A DNA stretch of 20,950 nucleotides from an uncultured Bacilli bacterium (lineage in GTDB: Bacteria; Bacillota_I; Bacilli_A; RF39; UBA660): the NCBI GenBank assembly GCA_910585045.1, contig CAJUCD010000016.1, forward strand, positions 1 through 20,950. The letters are read 5' to 3'. The notes under the pieces are model-generated. The model made no database searches, was not told where the DNA came from, and was given only the letters and a program-made list of their open reading frames with translations. The translations under genes were made by a program, and so were the position numbers. This document shows, in pieces, positions 20,928 to 20,950 of the stretch (positions are counted from its first letter, which is position 1; each line of letters starts with the position of its first letter).

Positions 20928-20950
20928 AAACGAGGTTTTTATATGAGTAA
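20900..20950 (+). mobile_element. left end of an IS3-family (IS150-like) insertion sequence
   Basis: The terminal repeat at 20900-20924 contains TGAACCCC and TTGGACA, aligning over 25 bases at 18 positions with the repeat at 29-53 in the opposite orientation. Inside, AACCCCGTTTCT (20907-20918) can pair with AGAAACGAGGTT (20926-20937) with one mismatch, followed by T residues. This end hairpin is common in IS150-group elements, where it limits transcription entering the transposase. The body runs to the right, out of the window. Confidence 0.65.
20943..20950 (+). CDS. start of the IS transposase orfA (partial)
   Basis: ATGAGTAA begins at 20943, seven bases after a GAGG in the end hairpin. This is where orfA starts in IS3-family elements, and a Met-Ser-(Lys/Asn) opening is common. 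Only two codons and part of a third are visible, so this is positional inference. Confidence 0.4.

Overview
The window is a strongly A+T-rich chromosomal segment that uses the standard code (TGA is a stop and Trp is always TGG). Family content points to the phylum Bacillota, on the Bacilli/Erysipelotrichia side or one of the related uncultured gut lineages: YlbD and YlbE coat-type proteins, YqeG/YqeH, a SigK-type sigma factor with an intact pro-sequence, a YolD plus Y-family polymerase pair, and a 550-residue-class GluRS. No rRNA or taxon-defining marker is present, so the lineage call is inference.

Layout. Both ends carry what look like terminal inverted repeats of an IS3-family (IS150-group-like) element: a right end at 29-53 whose body lies to the left of the window, and a left end beginning near 20900 whose body continues to the right. 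Positions 74-2261 hold two apparently cytoplasmic cell-wall enzymes, a VanY-type DD-carboxypeptidase and a serine hydrolase. Positions 2309-3262 hold ylbD-like and ylbE-like genes and a small unknown gene. Positions 3299-6510 are a tightly overlapping yqeG-yqeH-mutL operon. Two tandem paralogous mini-XRE regulators (6636-7175) follow, then guanylate kinase and a SigK-type sigma factor. A helical-repeat protein of unknown function lies on the minus strand (8701-9441), followed by gltX, an LRR-like unknown, and a minus-strand tRNA-Glu with anticodon CUC.

Positions 12717-15227 carry a compact co-directional set: a small kinase-fold protein, a BtaA/DUF3419-like SAM-dependent protein, a Nudix hydrolase and an RNHCP zinc protein. 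This is the best candidate in the window for an undescribed pathway. Then comes metA (homoserine acyltransferase). The right part (16232-20950) looks accessory: a minus-strand Y-family polymerase/yolD operon with a good promoter containing a degenerate LexA-like box, a double-HTH XRE regulator, a membrane-anchored surface protein with unusual A-ending codon use and a C-type-lectin-like C-terminus, an AlkD-family DNA glycosylase whose ribosome binding site lies inside a long hairpin, and an AbiEi-like gene cut short by the IS end.

DNA repair is a recurring theme (MutL, Y-family polymerase/YolD, AlkD), but these genes are in separate transcription units. Several genes end inside their own intrinsic terminators, and promoters with a TGn extended -10 recur. 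No CRISPR array, T-box, SAM riboswitch or origin was seen, and no gap between genes exceeds about 265 bases.
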